From Emcibacteraceae bacterium (GTDB taxonomy: Bacteria; Pseudomonadota; Alphaproteobacteria; Sphingomonadales; Emcibacteraceae), in assembly GCA_021774795.1 (NCBI GenBank), contig JAJFIR010000014.1, forward strand, positions 310,001 through 374,000: 64,000 bases of DNA, read 5' to 3'. The notes below the pieces were generated by a model that made no database searches, was not told the origin of the DNA, and saw only the letters and a program-made list of their open reading frames with translations. The translations under genes and the position numbers were made by a program. This document shows, piece by piece, positions 40,523 to 51,036 of the stretch. The stretch's first letter is position 1; every line of letters starts with the position of its first letter.

Positions 40523-42094
40523 TTACTGCAGGTAGTTAATAAACTTTGGTTTATGCCGTGCTTTGCTAGCTTGTTCAAAGGAGTACGCGGCCTCTATCAT
40601 CAACGCTTCGCTATAAGCGCGGCCAACGAATGACAGCGATACCGACAACTCATGAATATATCCCATGGGAACAGTGATCGACGGATACCCACTAACAGCA
40701 GCATAAGAGGAAGTCCCTCCCCCACTAGGAAGGTCTCCATTCACAAGATCCTGACTATTTGCGGGATTGCGTGAGGGCATAACAATCATATCCAGATTAT
40801 GTTGATCCATTAATTCATTAATGACTTTTTGCATCGCAATATTACTATCCTGAACTGCCTTAAGATACTCGGCTTCCATCAAGGAACCTTTCTCTTGCGA
40901 ACCAACAAATATCTCCTGCTTAAAATATGGCATTTCCTTATCGGCATTGTCGTTATTATAATCAATCAAATTGGCAAGCGTTTTACTTTTAACCGCGTCA
41001 GGAGTACCAGATAAATATGCGTTAAGATAATGCTTAAATTCGTATCTCAGAACCAAACCTTCGGCCGCGCCTATTCCGTCACGGTTGCCAAATTCAATAT
41101 CGTTTATCAATATAGCTCCTTGCGCTACCATCGCTTCCAAGCTTTTTTCAAATATTGGACCGAGATCATCATGCATGCGAAACGGTTCACGAATAACCCC
41201 TATTCGCTTACCCTTAAGACCGTCTGAAATTAAGTGCTCCGCATAATTTATTTTATCTTCAGGTTGCATCATGCTTCTGGGATCTTCCGGGTTTTTGCTA
41301 ACCATTTCCGTAAGTAAGATCGCGGCATCTTCCACCGTTCTTGTCATTGGTCCCGCCGTATCCTGCGTTTCTGCTATGGGAATGATGCCAGTACGACTAA
41401 CAAGTCCAACGGTTGGTTTAATCCCGACAACGCCGTTATAGGCGGAAGGACAAACGACCGACCCATCGGTTTCTGTACCAATGGACACTGCTGTCATATT
41501 TGCCGCCGTTGCAGCACCGGAACCTGAACTTGAACCGCAGGTATTCGCGGTTAACAAATATGGGTTTCGCGTTTGACCGCCTACTCCACTCCACCCGCTT
41601 GAACTATTAGAAGACCTAAAATTGGCCCATTCACTTAGATTAGCTTTACCGAGTATAATAGCACCGGCCTTTCTTAGAGACGCGACCATAGGGGCATCTT
41701 TTACGGCGAAGTTTCCGCTCAATGCATGCGATCCGGCCGTGGCCGGCATTCGGTCCATGGTATCTATATTATCTTTGAGCAGTACCGGAATTCCATGCAT
41801 CGGTCCTCTCGGGCCATTTTCGGCGCGTTCTTTATCAAGTGCTTTTGCGATTTCAACAGCGTCTGGATTAATAGCAATCACCGCATTCAGATGAGGCCCT
41901 TTTTTATTAAGAGCATCAATGCGTTCCAAATAAAGTTCTACGATCTGAACCGAGGTATATTTACCGCTTTCAAAGGCATCATTTAATTCGCGTACGGTAA
42001 TTTCATTCAATTCAAATTCCGCTACGTTCTGCTCCTTTTGTGCGCAGGAAACCAACAGCGTCATAAGAACCAATATTCTGACTTTTTTCATCAT
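40523..42094 (-). CDS. Amidase-signature family lipoprotein
   Basis: 'GSSSGSGAATAANMTAVSIGTETDGSVVCPSAYNGVVGIKPTVGLVSRTGI'; lipobox-like 'LLVSCAQ'. Confidence 0.92.
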   Translation of the reverse strand: MMKKVRILVLMTLLVSCAQKEQNVAEFELNEITVRELNDAFESGKYTSVQIVELYLERIDALNKKGPHLNAVIAINPDAVEIAKALDKERAENGPRGPMHGIPVLLKDNIDTMDRMPATAGSHALSGNFAVKDAPMVASLRKAGAIILGKANLSEWANFRSSNSSSGWSGVGGQTRNPYLLTANTCGSSSGSGAATAANMTAVSIGTETDGSVVCPSAYNGVVGIKPTVGLVSRTGIIPIAETQDTAGPMTRTVEDAAILLTEMVSKNPEDPRSMMQPEDKINYAEHLISDGLKGKRIGVIREPFRMHDDLGPIFEKSLEAMVAQGAILINDIEFGNRDGIGAAEGLVLRYEFKHYLNAYLSGTPDAVKSKTLANLIDYNNDNADKEMPYFKQEIFVGSQEKGSLMEAEYLKAVQDSNIAMQKVINELMDQHNLDMIVMPSRNPANSQDLVNGDLPSGGGTSSYAAVSGYPSITVPMGYIHELSVSLSFVGRAYSEALMIEAAYSFEQASKARHKPKFINYLQ

Positions 42095-43167
42095 TTCTTT
42101 TTCCCCTTAAAAAACTTTTTCAAATTTTGCACATATGGTGCACGAATAATCTCAGTTTCGGTAATAAGGCCGGTGACCAGTTCGTTCGGTGTAACATCAA
42201 ACGCCGGACTGCGCGTCTGGATATTTTCCGGCGCAATATTTTTCCCCATTACAGTGGTTATTTCTTCTGAGCTTCGCTCTTCAATCGGTATTTCTTTTCC
42301 GTGTGCCGTTGACATGTCAATGGTAGACGAAGGGCACGCCACATAAAAAGGTATATCATAATATTTTGCCAGAATTGCAACGCCCAAAGTACCAATTTTG
42401 TTTGCCACATCGCCATTTGCAACAACACGGTCTGTTCCGACGATCACCATATCGATATTTCCTGTTGCCATCATATGGGCCGCCATATTATCTGTGATTA
42501 ATGTGACATCGATACCCGACTTTTGCAACTCCCACGCCGTTAAACGGGCGCCCTGCAATAATGGGCGCGTTTCATTGGCAAAAACCTTAAACTTTTTACC
42601 CAGTGACTGGGCAACATACATGGGTGCGGTCGCAGTCCCTAATTCTGATGTTGCCAACCCTCCTGCGTTGCAATGGGTCATGATACCAACACCATCTTTG
42701 ATAAGAGACGCACCGGTTTTCCCCATCCCCAAGCATAAACTACGGTCTTCTGCGTGTATGAGCTCTGCTTCTTCGACCAGAGCATCATATAGTAGCGACG
42801 GTGTCGACGCATCGATGCGTTCCATATGATTAGTCATACGCATCATTGCCCAATTCAAATTCACAGCAGTTGGTCTTGCGCTATCCAAATAAGTTGCCTT
42901 TTCATGAACCAGATTTTTGAAATCATTTAATTCCAGTTCAATATGATTTTTTATACCTATGCAAAGCCCATATGCAGCGGCAACCCCGATCGCAGGCGCG
43001 CCCCGAACTTTTAATTGCAATATTGACTGCCAGACCTGCTCAATGGTCAGTTGTTTTTCCATCACCATTTCATGGGGCAACAATGTTTGGTCCAGTAGGT
43101 AAAGTTCCCCGGCGCTCCATTGAATGGAGCGCGGCAAATTGAAAGCCGTCAAACTAATATCGGACAA
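42091..43167 (-). CDS. mtnA: S-methyl-5-thioribose-1-phosphate isomerase
   Basis: 'LKVRGAPAIGVAAAYGL', 'LMTHCNAGGLAT', 'LLQGARLTAWEL', 'IVGTDRVVANGDVANKIGT'. Confidence 0.93.
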   Translation of the reverse strand: MSDISLTAFNLPRSIQWSAGELYLLDQTLLPHEMVMEKQLTIEQVWQSILQLKVRGAPAIGVAAAYGLCIGIKNHIELELNDFKNLVHEKATYLDSARPTAVNLNWAMMRMTNHMERIDASTPSLLYDALVEEAELIHAEDRSLCLGMGKTGASLIKDGVGIMTHCNAGGLATSELGTATAPMYVAQSLGKKFKVFANETRPLLQGARLTAWELQKSGIDVTLITDNMAAHMMATGNIDMVIVGTDRVVANGDVANKIGTLGVAILAKYYDIPFYVACPSSTIDMSTAHGKEIPIEERSSEEITTVMGKNIAPENIQTRSPAFDVTPNELVTGLITETEIIRAPYVQNLKKFFKGKKK

Positions 43168-43272
43168 AGTAATTATTCCTTAATCAAGGTCGGTTTATAT
43201 CTTTTATTAATGTAATATGTTCTTTACTATGAACGCAAATAGAATGCTGTAAAAACTCGAGGCAAAAAACGA

Positions 43273-45153
43273 ATGTGTGGCATTGCAGGTATCATTAATT
43301 TAGGGGGTACAACACCACCCAAATCATTGCTAACGAAAATGACAAATATAATTGAGCACCGCGGGCCGGACGGCTCAGGGGATTATTTTTCAGAAGGTGT
43401 CGCCTTCGGTCATAGACGCTTGTCCATCATTGATATTGCCGGTGGTCACCAGCCTATGACAACATCTGATGATCGAATTACCATAACTTATAATGGTGAA
43501 ATATATAACTTTCCCGAACTACGGACGGAATTAAAAGCACTGGGCTACAGCTTTAAAACGTTGAGTGATACTGAAGTAATATTAGTTGCTTACCACGCCT
43601 GGGGGCAACAAAGTGTCGAGCGTATCCGTGGCATGTTTGCCTACGCCATTCATGATAAAGAAAAACGTGAAGTATTCATTGCCCGCGATAGATTAGGTAT
43701 TAAGCCACTTTTTTTTGCGGAACTCAGTGGTAAAAATTTTGTTTTCGGTTCAGAACTAAAATCACTTTCACTTCATCCTAATTTCAATAAAGCAATTCGC
43801 AGTGAAAGCGTAGAAGAATATTTTTCCCTTGGATATGTGCCTGAGCCCCACACTATATACAAAAATGTTATGAAACTGGAGCCCGGCCATACACTGCTCA
43901 TTGATTTGAATTCAGGAAATATAAAAAACGAACAATATTGGAACGTGAAATTTAATAATGATTATTCCGGTTCATTTGAAGACGCAACAAGAGAGCTGGA
44001 TAAACGTGTTGAAGAAGCCGTTAAAATTCGGATGCGCGCGGATGTACCGTTGGGTGCATTTCTCTCGGGCGGTGTCGATTCCAGTGCCGTGGTTGCCAAT
44101 ATGGCGCGAAACAGTGTCGACCCGGTTAATACCTGCTCTATTGGTTTTGATGATGTGCGTTATAATGAAGCTGATTACGCGAAACAGGTTGCGGATCAGT
44201 ATCAAACCAATCACAAAACTGAAATTGTTGATCCCAACGATTATTCGCTAGTTGACAATTTGATCGATTATTATGATGAGCCTTTTGCCGATAGTTCTGC
44301 GCTTCCAACTTTCAGGGTGTGTGAACTCGCACGAAAAAACGTAAAAGTAGCACTTTCCGGTGATGGCGGTGATGAAAATTTAGCGGGATATAGGCGATAT
44401 AACACTCATATGTTTGAAAAGAAAATGCGCGATATGGTGCCTTCCGCGCTGCGCAGATCAGTATTTGGCTCGTTGGGCCGCTTATATCCAAAAGCAGACT
44501 GGGCCCCCCGAATTTTTAGAGCAAAAACAACCTTCCAAGGTATAGCCAGAACAGACTTAGAAAGCTATTTTCATTTTATGTCGATCTTCAGGAATGACAT
44601 GCGGCAATCGCTATTTAGTGAGCAGTTGAAAACCGATCTACAAGGCTACACCGGAATGGAAGTTTTTAAACGTCATGCGAATGACGCGGGAACTGATGAC
44701 CCCGTATCTCTTATTCAATATCTGGATATAAAAACTTACCTTGCGGGTGATATACTGACCAAGGTTGATAGAGCGTCTATGGCTCATTCACTGGAAGTTC
44801 GGGTTCCACTGCTTGATCATGAACTGGTGGGATGGATCGCCGGTCTTCCCACCGATTTTAAATTGAATGGCAAAGAAGGAAAACACATTTTCAAAAAGTC
44901 ATTGGAAAATCAGCTTCCTAACGATATTTTATACCGCCCAAAAATGGGCTTTGCGGTGCCGCTGGAAAATTGGTTTAGAAATGATCTTAAAAATAAAATA
45001 AAGGAAACCGTTTTGAGTGAGCATATTCTCGATAGCGGTTACTTCAATCAGCGATATCTTGAAATGCTCGTCACCGACCATCAATCCGGAAAACGAGATT
45101 ATAGTGGGCCATTATGGACACTGATGATGTTTCACCAATTCTTGGCAAAATAA
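43273..45153 (+). CDS. Glutamine-hydrolysing asparagine synthase-family amidotransferase (resembles the exosortase-A-associated type)
   Basis: 'MCGIAGIINLGG', 'EHRGPDGSGDYF', 'FLSGGVDSSAVVANMAR', 'VALSGDGGDENLAGYRRY', 'YLAGDILTKVDRASMAHSLEVRVPLLDHEL'. Confidence 0.9.
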   Translation: MCGIAGIINLGGTTPPKSLLTKMTNIIEHRGPDGSGDYFSEGVAFGHRRLSIIDIAGGHQPMTTSDDRITITYNGEIYNFPELRTELKALGYSFKTLSDTEVILVAYHAWGQQSVERIRGMFAYAIHDKEKREVFIARDRLGIKPLFFAELSGKNFVFGSELKSLSLHPNFNKAIRSESVEEYFSLGYVPEPHTIYKNVMKLEPGHTLLIDLNSGNIKNEQYWNVKFNNDYSGSFEDATRELDKRVEEAVKIRMRADVPLGAFLSGGVDSSAVVANMARNSVDPVNTCSIGFDDVRYNEADYAKQVADQYQTNHKTEIVDPNDYSLVDNLIDYYDEPFADSSALPTFRVCELARKNVKVALSGDGGDENLAGYRRYNTHMFEKKMRDMVPSALRRSVFGSLGRLYPKADWAPRIFRAKTTFQGIARTDLESYFHFMSIFRNDMRQSLFSEQLKTDLQGYTGMEVFKRHANDAGTDDPVSLIQYLDIKTYLAGDILTKVDRASMAHSLEVRVPLLDHELVGWIAGLPTDFKLNGKEGKHIFKKSLENQLPNDILYRPKMGFAVPLENWFRNDLKNKIKETVLSEHILDSGYFNQRYLEMLVTDHQSGKRDYSGPLWTLMMFHQFLAK

Positions 45154-45213
45154 GCCTATAATTATAAGTGGTATGAACACTTCAAAAATTATAAATCATG
45201 CGAGAAAATCAAA

Positions 45214-45290
45214 TGGTCGGGGAGACAGGATTTGAACCTGCGACCCCCTGTACCCAAAACAGGTGCGCTACCAGGCTGCGCCACTCCCCG
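45214..45290 (-). tRNA. tRNA-Pro (anticodon TGG), CCA encoded
   Basis: Reverse complement cggggagtggcgcagcctggtagcgcacctgttttgggtacagggggtcgcaggttcaaatcctgtctccccgacca (77 nt): paired acceptor cggggag/ctccccg, TGG anticodon, GGTTCAAATCC T-loop. Confidence 0.95.
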
Positions 45291-45379
45291 ACCGAAGAAA
45301 TCAATTTGAAAAACAAATTGTGGTTGGGTTAATACGCCAACACGCGCATCCACGCAAGAGTTATTTTAGTAAATACTTG

Positions 45380-45922
45380 TTATTTCGATACATTCTCAAA
45401 TATTGGATAAATGATCTCGTCGCCGACTTGAATACCAAGGCGTTTTGTTAACCCACCATTGAGTTCTAACACCGCTTTTGCTTCACCGCCTGAACGAATT
45501 AAAGATAACGACCTGGGCTGCGTTGATTCAGCGATTGTCATTATTTTGCCCCCTTCATCAATGAAAAGAATATCGAGAGAAATAAAGGTATTTCTCATCC
45601 ACATACTGATGTCACGTTTTTCATCATAAACGAACAACATCCCGTTCATTTCCGGAAGTTCAGAACGAAACATCAAACCATATTCACGGTGGCTATCATC
45701 CAAGGCGAGTTCAATTTGAAAATCATGCAATGTTTCGCCCGTTTTTATTGAAAGTTCAGCCTTTGGAAAACTGGAGGCCGACCCTTGTGCCACTGCATTG
45801 ACTGATATTCCAATGAACATAACAAATGGAAATAATATAATAAAAGCAAGTTTCTTAATGAATCCAGCTATCCGCTTTTCACAAACAAAAGTTAAATTTT
45901 TATGATAAATTCTTGTGAACAT
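45380..45922 (-). CDS. DUF192-family protein
   Basis: 'ELALDDSHREYGLMFRSELPEMNGMLFVYDEKRDISMWMRNTFISLDILFID'; start codon uncertain. Confidence 0.85.
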   Translation of the reverse strand: MFTRIYHKNLTFVCEKRIAGFIKKLAFIILFPFVMFIGISVNAVAQGSASSFPKAELSIKTGETLHDFQIELALDDSHREYGLMFRSELPEMNGMLFVYDEKRDISMWMRNTFISLDILFIDEGGKIMTIAESTQPRSLSLIRSGGEAKAVLELNGGLTKRLGIQVGDEIIYPIFENVSK

Positions 45923-46047
45923 TTCACCATCCTTTCATATGACATTCTGTCAAATTATTGGAAAACATAATGGCAGGAAAGAATGGCAATTTAAAGGCGT
46001 CATCTACTCTTGTTTTAACGCGATTTTTTCCATTGAGAAAGATATGG

Positions 46048-46662
46048 CTAATCAGCATTTATCTTAATGGCTCCGACCATTAAACCGCGCTCCCCGTCTT
46101 CAATGACAACGGACAATTCTTCGCCAGGCGTAAGTTGTTCAATACTATAGTGACGCAACACTTCCATATGAATAAAGATATCCTGACCGCCATCTCCACG
46201 ATTTACAAAGCCATATCCACGCACCTTATTAAACCACTTCACCACCACATCAACATAGTCATCATCGGCGTAGCTATTATCATCAATCGTGATTAACAAT
46301 TCATTTTCTGGTTTTTCAACAGCCGTTGAAAGATCAAAATCAAGTATTTTTACAGCTTGACGCCCTTTCGGCCTATTCGCAGAAAGACATGTCACCTTCG
46401 TACCTTCAGGTAGAGACCCACGTTCATGCTCTTTTAAAATTGAGAAATGAACAAGAATGTCGCCTTTTTTCTTATTCGCTTCGTCGTCAGCTTCAATAAA
46501 ACCATACCCTTTAATATCATCGAACCATTTAATCGATCCCGATATTTCATCGAAATGTTCTGAAACTATGGCGCCACTCTGATCGTCTGTTTGACTAATC
46601 GAACCCGTTTTTAATACTTGATCATTATCAGTATCCAAATCTTTTTTTGCGCTGCTACTCAT
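46048..46662 (-). CDS. Double cold-shock-domain protein
   Basis: Two CSDs: 'GSIKWFDDIKGYGFIEADDE...DILVHFSIL' and 'VVVKWFNKVRGYGFVNRGDGGQDIFIHMEVL'. Confidence 0.9.
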   Translation of the reverse strand: MSSSAKKDLDTDNDQVLKTGSISQTDDQSGAIVSEHFDEISGSIKWFDDIKGYGFIEADDEANKKKGDILVHFSILKEHERGSLPEGTKVTCLSANRPKGRQAVKILDFDLSTAVEKPENELLITIDDNSYADDDYVDVVVKWFNKVRGYGFVNRGDGGQDIFIHMEVLRHYSIEQLTPGEELSVVIEDGERGLMVGAIKINAD

Positions 46663-46954
46663 CTTCCAACATTTCCCATTTTTCAATACTTAACCACCTA
46701 CCCTTTATAACTCATGGGTTAAACCGCCCCACAAGCTCCCAAATTATTCGCATTATTTGAACTAAATGCTTTTATTCTTATTATCATGCGCCAAGAGACA
46801 ATTGCGCTACATAGGTGTTATTTCTATGATTTCATCAAAAAGGTTATTAAAAAACAACCACTAAATCAAGAAATTACTCAGTTATTTAACATTGTAAATT
46901 CTTAATTCTTAATAAATAGTTAAAAATAGAACACGACAATCTATTTGAGCTAAT

Positions 46955-46986
46955 AAAAAAGGCAGGATATAATTCCTGCCTTTTTT
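46955..46986. terminator. Bidirectional intrinsic terminator
   Basis: aaaaaa-ggcagga-tataat-tcctgcc-tttttt between the AGCS gene and the cold-shock gene. Confidence 0.75.
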
Positions 46987-47015
46987 ACAATAATATAGTC
47001 GTTTTTGCTAAGCTC

Positions 47016-48683
47016 TTACTTTATCTTTTCAGCATATTCACTGACCATTGATTTCACTTCCTTGCGCATCAAGAACATGCATAGCACGTTTGGTATGGTC
47101 ATAAGAGCAACCGTGATCAGGGCCACGGTCCATATAATCGCTGTATCCGAAATAGCCGCAACAAAGAAACCTATCACATAAACTATGCGGTAAGGCATTA
47201 CAGCTTTCGCGCCAAACAAATAGGTTATTGCACGGTCACCATAATAGGACCAGGCCACTGCCGTTGAAAATGCAAACAATGTAAGGGAGAAAGCAACAAT
47301 ATATTTACCATTCTCACCAAGGAAGCTTTTCGTAAACGCTTTACTGGTCAACGTCGCTGAATGTACCAGAGATTTACCGTTCACAACTACGTCACTATCA
47401 CTTAGGTTTCCGTTTTCGACGGCCAACATTCCCGTATATGGCCCCATACTACCTTCGGCATTTTCTTTGGAAAAGATAACATCCTCGGCTACCGAACGCG
47501 CATTTATGACCGTAGCATTGGTGGTCACCATAGTTCCCGCCACGATTTCAATATTTCCGTTCAGCGTGTTTACGGTTGATCCCTCAGCACCGTTTAAATG
47601 CATATATAGAGCATTGAGTTGATCGGGATCAGTATCTGAATATTGCCCTTCCAATATGCTAAAATCCGCTGCCTGGAACGTATTCTCATATTTTTCGGTC
47701 CAAGCTCCTGAAGAAAGAATTACAAGACCAGTGAGCGTGCAAATTATAATCGTATCAATAAACGGCTCTAAGAGCGACACCATGCCTTCTGATACGGGTT
47801 CTTCCGTAATGGCGGAGGCATGAGCGATAGCAGAAGACCCTTGGCCCGCTTCATTAGAGAATAGACCCCTGGCTACCCCGATGCTAAAAGCTTGGGCAAA
47901 TACACCCCCTACAAAGCCACCAACGGCAGCCGTACCCGTAAAAGCGTCAGCAAAAATAGATATAAATGATGGAATGATTTGATCGTAGTTTGTCACAATT
48001 ACACAAACGGATCCAACCAGATATAACACGGCCATTGTCGGCACCACCCGCGATGCGAAGCTAGCAATACGAGTAATACCGCCGATAATGACAAAGGCGA
48101 GCAATGCGGAAAGTACCAGCCCGCTAATCCACGTTTCAAGGCCAAAGGTACTATTCATTACTTGTGCGATATTATTGACCTGCGGCATACTACCTGACCC
48201 AAAGGAACTTAAGACTGCCGCAGCGGCGAACACTATGGCAAGTGGCTTCCAGCCCAAACCGCGATCCATAACATACATTGGGCCACCCGCGACCGTACCA
48301 TCGTCTGAAGTAATCCGGTATTTATGTGAAAGTGAGACTTCAACAAACTTTGTGGTCATTCCCATGAAGGCCGTCATCAGCATCCAGAAGATAGCGGCCG
48401 GACCACCTAGATAAATTGCTAGTGCGACACCGCCCATATTTCCGGTGCCGATCGTCCCGGAAAGTGCCATAGACATCGCTTGAAAATGTGACGTTTCACC
48501 ACCAGATTTTCCCTTTTCTTCCGATGTAAATAACACTCCCCACGCATGCTTGAAAAATCGAAATTGTGGAAATTTCAAATAGACGGTGAAAAACAAACCT
48601 ATACCAAGAAGATAATATGGAAACCAAATCGAACTGCCTAAAAAACTGTCTAAATAAATCAATAAATCATTTACTGCTAACAT
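47016..48683 (-). CDS. AGCS-family sodium:alanine/glycine symporter with a large hydrophilic insertion
   Basis: 'SLSGTIGTGNMGGVALAIYLGGPAAIFWMLMTAFMGMTTKFVEVSLSHKYR', 'GLFSNEAGQGSSAIAHAS'; 555 aa. Confidence 0.92.
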   Translation of the reverse strand: MLAVNDLLIYLDSFLGSSIWFPYYLLGIGLFFTVYLKFPQFRFFKHAWGVLFTSEEKGKSGGETSHFQAMSMALSGTIGTGNMGGVALAIYLGGPAAIFWMLMTAFMGMTTKFVEVSLSHKYRITSDDGTVAGGPMYVMDRGLGWKPLAIVFAAAAVLSSFGSGSMPQVNNIAQVMNSTFGLETWISGLVLSALLAFVIIGGITRIASFASRVVPTMAVLYLVGSVCVIVTNYDQIIPSFISIFADAFTGTAAVGGFVGGVFAQAFSIGVARGLFSNEAGQGSSAIAHASAITEEPVSEGMVSLLEPFIDTIIICTLTGLVILSSGAWTEKYENTFQAADFSILEGQYSDTDPDQLNALYMHLNGAEGSTVNTLNGNIEIVAGTMVTTNATVINARSVAEDVIFSKENAEGSMGPYTGMLAVENGNLSDSDVVVNGKSLVHSATLTSKAFTKSFLGENGKYIVAFSLTLFAFSTAVAWSYYGDRAITYLFGAKAVMPYRIVYVIGFFVAAISDTAIIWTVALITVALMTIPNVLCMFLMRKEVKSMVSEYAEKIK

Positions 48684-48850
48684 GTAATCCCTCTTTTTTT
48701 ATCATTCCAATATTTTGTCATTTTAATGACTTATCGTATTAAGGGGTCACACTATCGTGAATCTATCAATTCGTATAGGGTTTAATGATTTTTTTTGAGC
48801 ACCCGATAACATTTCCAAGAATAAGGCAATGCGTTATTTACAAACAAAAA

Positions 48851-48875
48851 AACCCGGCCTAAACCGGGTTTTTAT
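48851..48875. terminator. Intrinsic terminator
   Basis: aacccgg-cctaaa-ccgggtt-tttat, flanked by A-tract and T-tract. Confidence 0.7.
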
Positions 48876-48901
48876 AAAAATCTAATCTTAATCAGACGCT
48901 A

Positions 48902-50242
48902 TTAACCGCTCACAGGAGCGGTAAACCAAGGGAAAAATGCATAAAACATAATGCTTGAAAGGATAAGTGTAAGGAACATGATTGGCAGACCTTTTCTCAT
49001 CCACATCCCAGGCGTTATCGCCATAGCAGGATTACCAGTTTCACGAGCGAGGCGCTCTGATATGGTCACAATATAAACGTTGGCCGTTGAACCAATATGT
49101 GTACCGTTACCGCCCATACCAACACCAATTGCAAGTGACCACCATAATGGTGATACGTTGATGCCTTGCGTTTCAAGTCCAAGGATAATTGGAATCATCG
49201 CTGCAGTGAACGGAATATTGTCGATCGCCGCAGAGAGAACGGCTGCAACCCACATCAACACTATCGATGCAAGTAACAGATCTTGAGTAACAAGAGGTAA
49301 TATTTGAACCCCAAGATATTCAAGGAAATGGCTGTGTTCCACACCACCGATTAGGATAAAAAGCGAAATAAAGAACAGTAATAGAGACATCTCTACTTGT
49401 TCCAATGTATCATCCACTTCGATATGGCGACTGGCAAAAAACAGTAATGTTAATCCGAATGCCGCCACCATCCATGGTTCCCAATGAATGACATTGTGGA
49501 CCATAAACAGGATAGTCATGAGACCGAGAATAGCAACGGCCGAATACCATACACGCTTGTTGGTAATTGGAATTTCTTCAATATCCTGCCAAGGTTTTGG
49601 TTCTTGGGCCAGTTCTTCTTTAAACAGGTATTTGAGTGCGATAAGCACTGCAAGCCATGCCACCAAAACTGGAGGACCCATGTGAATAATAAAGGTATTA
49701 AACGAAATATTCGCAGCCGAGCCAATCATCAGGTTTGGCGGATCACCAACAAGAGTTGCCACACCACCAGTATCAGAAAGCAATGCCGCAGCAAGCAAAT
49801 AAGGAACTGGTGAAACATTAAGTGTTCTGGCGATCATGATAATAAGTGGGCCAAAAATAACCACTGTTGTAACGTTATCAAGAAGCAAACTGATCACCGT
49901 AACGGCGGTGCCGATTAGGACCAGCATAAGATATAATCGCCCTTTACTATATCTGGCCAACGAAACAGCCAAATTCTGAAAACCACCTGTTGGTATCATA
50001 ATGGCCACGATGGTCATCATACATCCAAGTAGGAAAATTACGTTCCAGTCAACCGCTTCATAAGCCTGATCGACGTCATAAAAACCATACCGCATCCCCA
50101 CGAGAAGTATAGTACCTGCACCAAGCATGGCAAATTTAGCACGGTGAAATCCGTGAACATGCTCTGTAAAAATACCAATGAAGGTTACCGCGAGGATTAT
50201 CGCCGATACCATCATATTGTTATCAAAGACTAATTCTTCCAT
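48902..50242 (-). CDS. ArsB/NhaD-type (ion transporter superfamily) permease
   Basis: 446 aa; 'VTVISLLLDNVTTVVIFGPLIIMIA', 'LLSDTGGVATLVGDPPNLMIGSAANISF', 'AIGVGMGGNGTHIGSTANVYIV'. Confidence 0.88.
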   Translation of the reverse strand: MEELVFDNNMMVSAIILAVTFIGIFTEHVHGFHRAKFAMLGAGTILLVGMRYGFYDVDQAYEAVDWNVIFLLGCMMTIVAIMIPTGGFQNLAVSLARYSKGRLYLMLVLIGTAVTVISLLLDNVTTVVIFGPLIIMIARTLNVSPVPYLLAAALLSDTGGVATLVGDPPNLMIGSAANISFNTFIIHMGPPVLVAWLAVLIALKYLFKEELAQEPKPWQDIEEIPITNKRVWYSAVAILGLMTILFMVHNVIHWEPWMVAAFGLTLLFFASRHIEVDDTLEQVEMSLLLFFISLFILIGGVEHSHFLEYLGVQILPLVTQDLLLASIVLMWVAAVLSAAIDNIPFTAAMIPIILGLETQGINVSPLWWSLAIGVGMGGNGTHIGSTANVYIVTISERLARETGNPAMAITPGMWMRKGLPIMFLTLILSSIMFYAFFPWFTAPVSG

Positions 50243-50482
50243 TTATAAAACTCTTTTAATAATTGTTAATGTGCAAAATTTAGAAAAATCAAAGAGTAAG
50301 AATATCAAAACGGAATTCATCGCTGAAAATCATTTCATTGTAGTTTCTTAATTATTCCCTAGTACCCTAAATTTTGAAGAAATTTAACACTATTGGCCAG
50401 AATTGCAATCAAAATCGGTATGCTTTCTTTTGAATTAAACAGAAGCCTAGACAGAAAGATCAAATTATATTAGTCGTATTGC

Positions 50483-50926
50483 ATGATAAGCGAGCTATAC
50501 CAAAAAACTATATTAAAATACGCTGCAAATGCGACAGCGCACGGCACTATCGAGCATGCTGATCACAGTTTAACAGTCCATAATCCAATGTGCGGTGACC
50601 GGATTAAAGTTTACATTAAACTGGACGGCGATCGATTGCAAAAATTTAGCCACGAGGCAAAGGCATGCGCCTTATGCCAAGCAAGCGCATCTCTATTAGG
50701 TGAGCACTATCAGTATCTTACAGAAGAAAGTTTATCTAATTTAATTGCACTTCTTAAAAAATCGCTTTCTAAAAAACAAGAAGACCTACAAAACGAATGG
50801 CCTCATCAAAAATGGCAAGCTCTTGATATATTCAATGTGGTACGTGATCACAAAAGCCGCCAAACTTGTGTTACGCTTCCCTTTGATGCGCTGCTACAAG
50901 CCATGACCGAAATTAATCAATCGTAA
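50483..50926 (+). CDS. NifU/SufU-type iron-sulfur cluster assembly scaffold
   Basis: 'HNPMCGDRIKVYIKLDGDRLQKFSHEAKACALCQASASLL' conserved Cys positions. Confidence 0.85.
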   Translation: MISELYQKTILKYAANATAHGTIEHADHSLTVHNPMCGDRIKVYIKLDGDRLQKFSHEAKACALCQASASLLGEHYQYLTEESLSNLIALLKKSLSKKQEDLQNEWPHQKWQALDIFNVVRDHKSRQTCVTLPFDALLQAMTEINQS

Positions 50927-51036
50927 CATCGACACGGTTTGTCTTCGATATAATGTAACGTTAAATTTCTGTTGCGTACTATTAAGTTACAACGTATTTC
51001 TAATGTACATATAACAAATAATAATTAGAGGATATC

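Noticed and set aside
43168-43272. Possible SAM riboswitch upstream of mtnA
   Set aside because: The short AT-rich divergent gap shows no SAM-riboswitch-like stem arrangement.
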